Source of the DNA: Tissierellales bacterium | GTDB lineage: Bacteria; Bacillota; Clostridia; Tissierellales; Tissierellaceae | DNA length: 6,356 bases | Direction: 5' to 3' | Assembly (NCBI GenBank): GCA_030146915.1 | Contig: JASLAT010000012.1 | Coordinates: 1 to 6,356, forward strand | Shown here: positions 4,832 to 6,356 of the stretch, one piece after another | Layout: every line of letters starts with the position of its first letter | Position numbering within the stretch: the first letter of the stretch is position 1 | Notes under the pieces: model-generated | Databases searched by the model: none | What the model saw: the letters and a program-made list of their open reading frames with translations, nothing else | Told to the model about the DNA's origin: nothing | Position numbers and translations under genes: made by a program

Positions 4832-6281
4832 ATCTTAAACTATAGTTAGGAGCTTCTTTAGTTATGTTTATATCATGTGGATGGTTCTCTACTAGTGAAG
4901 CAGAAGTTATCTTAACATATTTGGACTTTTCATGTAATTCTCTGATAGTTCTAGCACCTACATAACCCATACCAGATCTTAATCCACCTAATAATTGATA
5001 AACCACATCTCCTAAAGGTCCTTTATAAGCTACCCTTCCTTCTACACCTTCTGGAACTAACTTCTTCGTATCTTCTTGGAAATATCTATCCTTACTTCCA
5101 GCCTCCATAGCTCCTAATGAACCCATACCTCTATAAACCTTAAATCTTCTTCCTTCATAAAGTTCTTCCTCACCAGGGCTTTCATAAGTACCCGCAAACA
5201 ATGATCCAATCATTACTGTATTCGCTCCTGCTGCCAATGCCTTAGTTATGTCACCAGAATACTTAATACCACCATCAGCTATAATTGGCACTCCATACTC
5301 CCTAGCTGCCTTAGCCGCTTCCATAATAGCCGTTACTTGAGGAACTCCTATACCTGTAACTACCCTTGTAGTACAAATTGAACCTGGCCCTATACCTATC
5401 TTAACCGCATCAGCACCAGCCTTAATTAAATCCTCAGTAGCCTCTCTAGTAGCCACATTACCAGCTATTACCTGTAAATCAGGATACTCTATCTTAATTC
5501 TCTTAACCGCATCAATAACACCTTGGGAATGTCCGTGAGCTGTATCTAAAACTATAACATCTACCTTAGCATCAACTAAAGCCTTAACTCTCTCTAACAT
5601 ATCATCAGTAACACCAACAGCCGCTCCAACTCTTAATCTTCCTGAACTGTCCCTTGATGAGTTAGGATGTTCTATAGTTTTCTCTATATCTTTAATAGTT
5701 ATTAAACCAGCTAACTTATTGTCTTCATCAACTAAAGGAAGCTTCTCAATTTTATACTTTTTCATTTCCTCTAGAGCCTCATCCATAGTTGTTTCCCTAG
5801 TTCCTGTAATAAGCTTTTCCTTAGTCATAACTTCATCGATCTTCTTAGTAGTATCTGTTTCAAACCTAATGTCCCTATTAGTAATAATTCCAACTAAAGT
5901 TTTGTCTTCCTCTACAATAGGTACACCTGAAATTCTATATCTTTCCATTAACTCTAAAGCATCTGAAACTATATGATGTCTAGATAAATAAAATGGGTCA
6001 GTTATAATCCCATGCTCTGACCTCTTTACCCTATCTACCTCTGACGCTTGTTGCTCTATAGTCATATTCTTGTGAATTATTCCGATTCCACCTTCTCTTG
6101 CTATAGAAATTGCCGTTCTTGATTCAGTAACCGTATCCATACCAGCACTTACTAAAGGTATGTTTAAGTCAATTGTTTTAGTTAACTTAGTATTTAACTT
6201 AACCTCTCTTGGCAAAACTTCTGACTTTCCTGGAAGTAACAGTATATCATCAAAAGTTAACCCTTCTCCTACATACTCCAC
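4830..6281 (-). CDS. guaB: Inosine-5'-monophosphate dehydrogenase
   Basis: It oxidises IMP to XMP with NAD, the first committed step to guanine nucleotides, in the cytosol. The 483-aa length is normal for bacterial IMPDH. Seen: the N-terminal barrel start (GLTFDDILLLPG at 7-18, SAGMDTVTE at 45-53), a pair of CBS domains at about 95-205 inserted in the barrel, NAD-site residues in LDTAHGHS at 245-252, GNVAT at 274-278, and the catalytic loop GIGPGSICTTR at 296-306 with nucleophile C303. These are followed by ADGGIKYSGD at 335-344, the GSLFAGT phosphate site at 359-365, YRGMGS at 383-388 and the mobile flap with the R399-Y400 dyad. The start is GTG (6279-6281) with AGGAGG at 6289-6294, 7 nt away. 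It is the first gene of the operon and hands XMP to guaA next door. CBS domains usually bind ATP/GTP and tune activity. Nothing looks damaged. Confidence 0.98.
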   Translation of the reverse strand: MEYVGEGLTFDDILLLPGKSEVLPREVKLNTKLTKTIDLNIPLVSAGMDTVTESRTAISIAREGGIGIIHKNMTIEQQASEVDRVKRSEHGIITDPFYLSRHHIVSDALELMERYRISGVPIVEEDKTLVGIITNRDIRFETDTTKKIDEVMTKEKLITGTRETTMDEALEEMKKYKIEKLPLVDEDNKLAGLITIKDIEKTIEHPNSSRDSSGRLRVGAAVGVTDDMLERVKALVDAKVDVIVLDTAHGHSQGVIDAVKRIKIEYPDLQVIAGNVATREATEDLIKAGADAVKIGIGPGSICTTRVVTGIGVPQVTAIMEAAKAAREYGVPIIADGGIKYSGDITKALAAGANTVMIGSLFAGTYESPGEEELYEGRRFKVYRGMGSLGAMEAGSKDRYFQEDTKKLVPEGVEGRVAYKGPLGDVVYQLLGGLRSGMGYVGARTIRELHEKSKYVKITSASLVENHPHDINITKEAPNYSLR

Positions 6282-6288
6282 AACTATT

Positions 6289-6294
6289 CCTCCT
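6289..6294 (-). promoter_or_regulatory. guaB ribosome binding site fixing a GTG start
   Basis: AGGAGG on the minus strand lies 7 nt before GTG 6279-6281. With the conserved IMPDH N-terminus starting at once (EYVGEGLTFDD), this settles the start. Confidence 0.85.
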
Positions 6295-6305
6295 TTTTTT
6301 CATTT

Positions 6306-6322
6306 TACTATTTTTAATAGTA
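6306..6322. promoter_or_regulatory. Perfect dyad over the guaB -10 box, possible operator
   Basis: TACTATT and AATAGTA (7-bp arms, 3-nt spacer) overlap the proposed -10 hexamer and the expected transcription start of guaB. A repressor bound here would block initiation. The regulator is unknown; the site is not a recognised purine box. The leader is only about 30 nt, too short for a purine riboswitch. Confidence 0.35.
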
Positions 6323-6347
6323 TACCATAAGATAAGTAAATTCTTAA
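6319..6347 (-). promoter_or_regulatory. Probable sigma-A promoter of the guaB-guaA operon
   Basis: On the minus strand TTAAGA (6342-6347, 4 of 6 to consensus) and TATACT (6319-6324, 5 of 6) are separated by exactly 17 nt. Transcription would begin near 6312, giving a leader of about 30 nt. AT-richness raises the chance of false hits, but the position directly upstream of the operon supports it. Confidence 0.6.
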
Positions 6348-6356
6348 GGACTTTTT

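Noticed and set aside
5719..5976. 85-codon plus-strand frame opposite guaB
   Set aside because: It is antisense to the CBS region of an intact IMPDH gene. Its Ser/Ile/Val-rich low-complexity translation and lack of ribosome binding site mark it as a shadow.
6282..6356. Guanine (purine) riboswitch before guaB
   Set aside because: The leader after the proposed promoter is about 30 nt, far too short for the three-helix aptamer, and no aptamer core motifs are seen.

Overview
The window looks like chromosomal DNA of a low-GC, Gram-positive, Clostridia-type bacterium (Clostridium, Tissierella or Peptoniphilus relatives would fit). It is very AT-rich, has strong AGGAGG-type ribosome binding sites 7-8 nt before its starts, uses GTG and TTG starts, and carries IMP dehydrogenase and GMP synthase of Firmicute character. 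The species cannot be fixed from the sequence.

Right part (3812-6356, minus strand): a compact guanine-nucleotide operon. A promoter at the right edge, with a perfect dyad over its -10 box, drives guaB (IMP dehydrogenase, IMP to XMP). Eleven bases later comes guaA (XMP to GMP), and a strong intrinsic terminator follows. The GuaA here is only 312 aa: it has the ATP-pyrophosphatase and dimerisation domains but no glutamine amidotransferase domain, and no amidotransferase gene lies in the window.

Middle (2565-3811): about 940 bp of AT-rich DNA with no convincing long gene, then a plus-strand gene for a 55-aa basic, Cys/His-containing protein (3508-3675). The non-coding stretch holds a 215-bp imperfect inverted-repeat element (3095-3309) that resembles a MITE or a long RNA hairpin, a three-copy 8-bp tandem repeat inside it, and a 21-bp AT-only palindrome. 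A 14-bp inverted repeat (13 of 14 matching) flanks the small gene.

Left part (180-2549, minus strand): accessory-looking genes with poorer base composition than guaBA. A 450-aa SIR2-domain protein starts at TTG and keeps the expected NAD-binding and catalytic residues. Downstream is an HNH-type, Cys-rich putative nuclease gene cut in two by an in-frame TAA: 182 codons, stop, then 74 more codons in the same frame. Between them lies a short coding-like remnant (1068-1184). SIR2 proteins beside nucleases are typical of antiphage immunity, so this pair is the best candidate for a defence module, with the nuclease apparently inactivated or truncated. Bases 1-179 show nothing firm beyond a 12-bp palindrome at 159-170.
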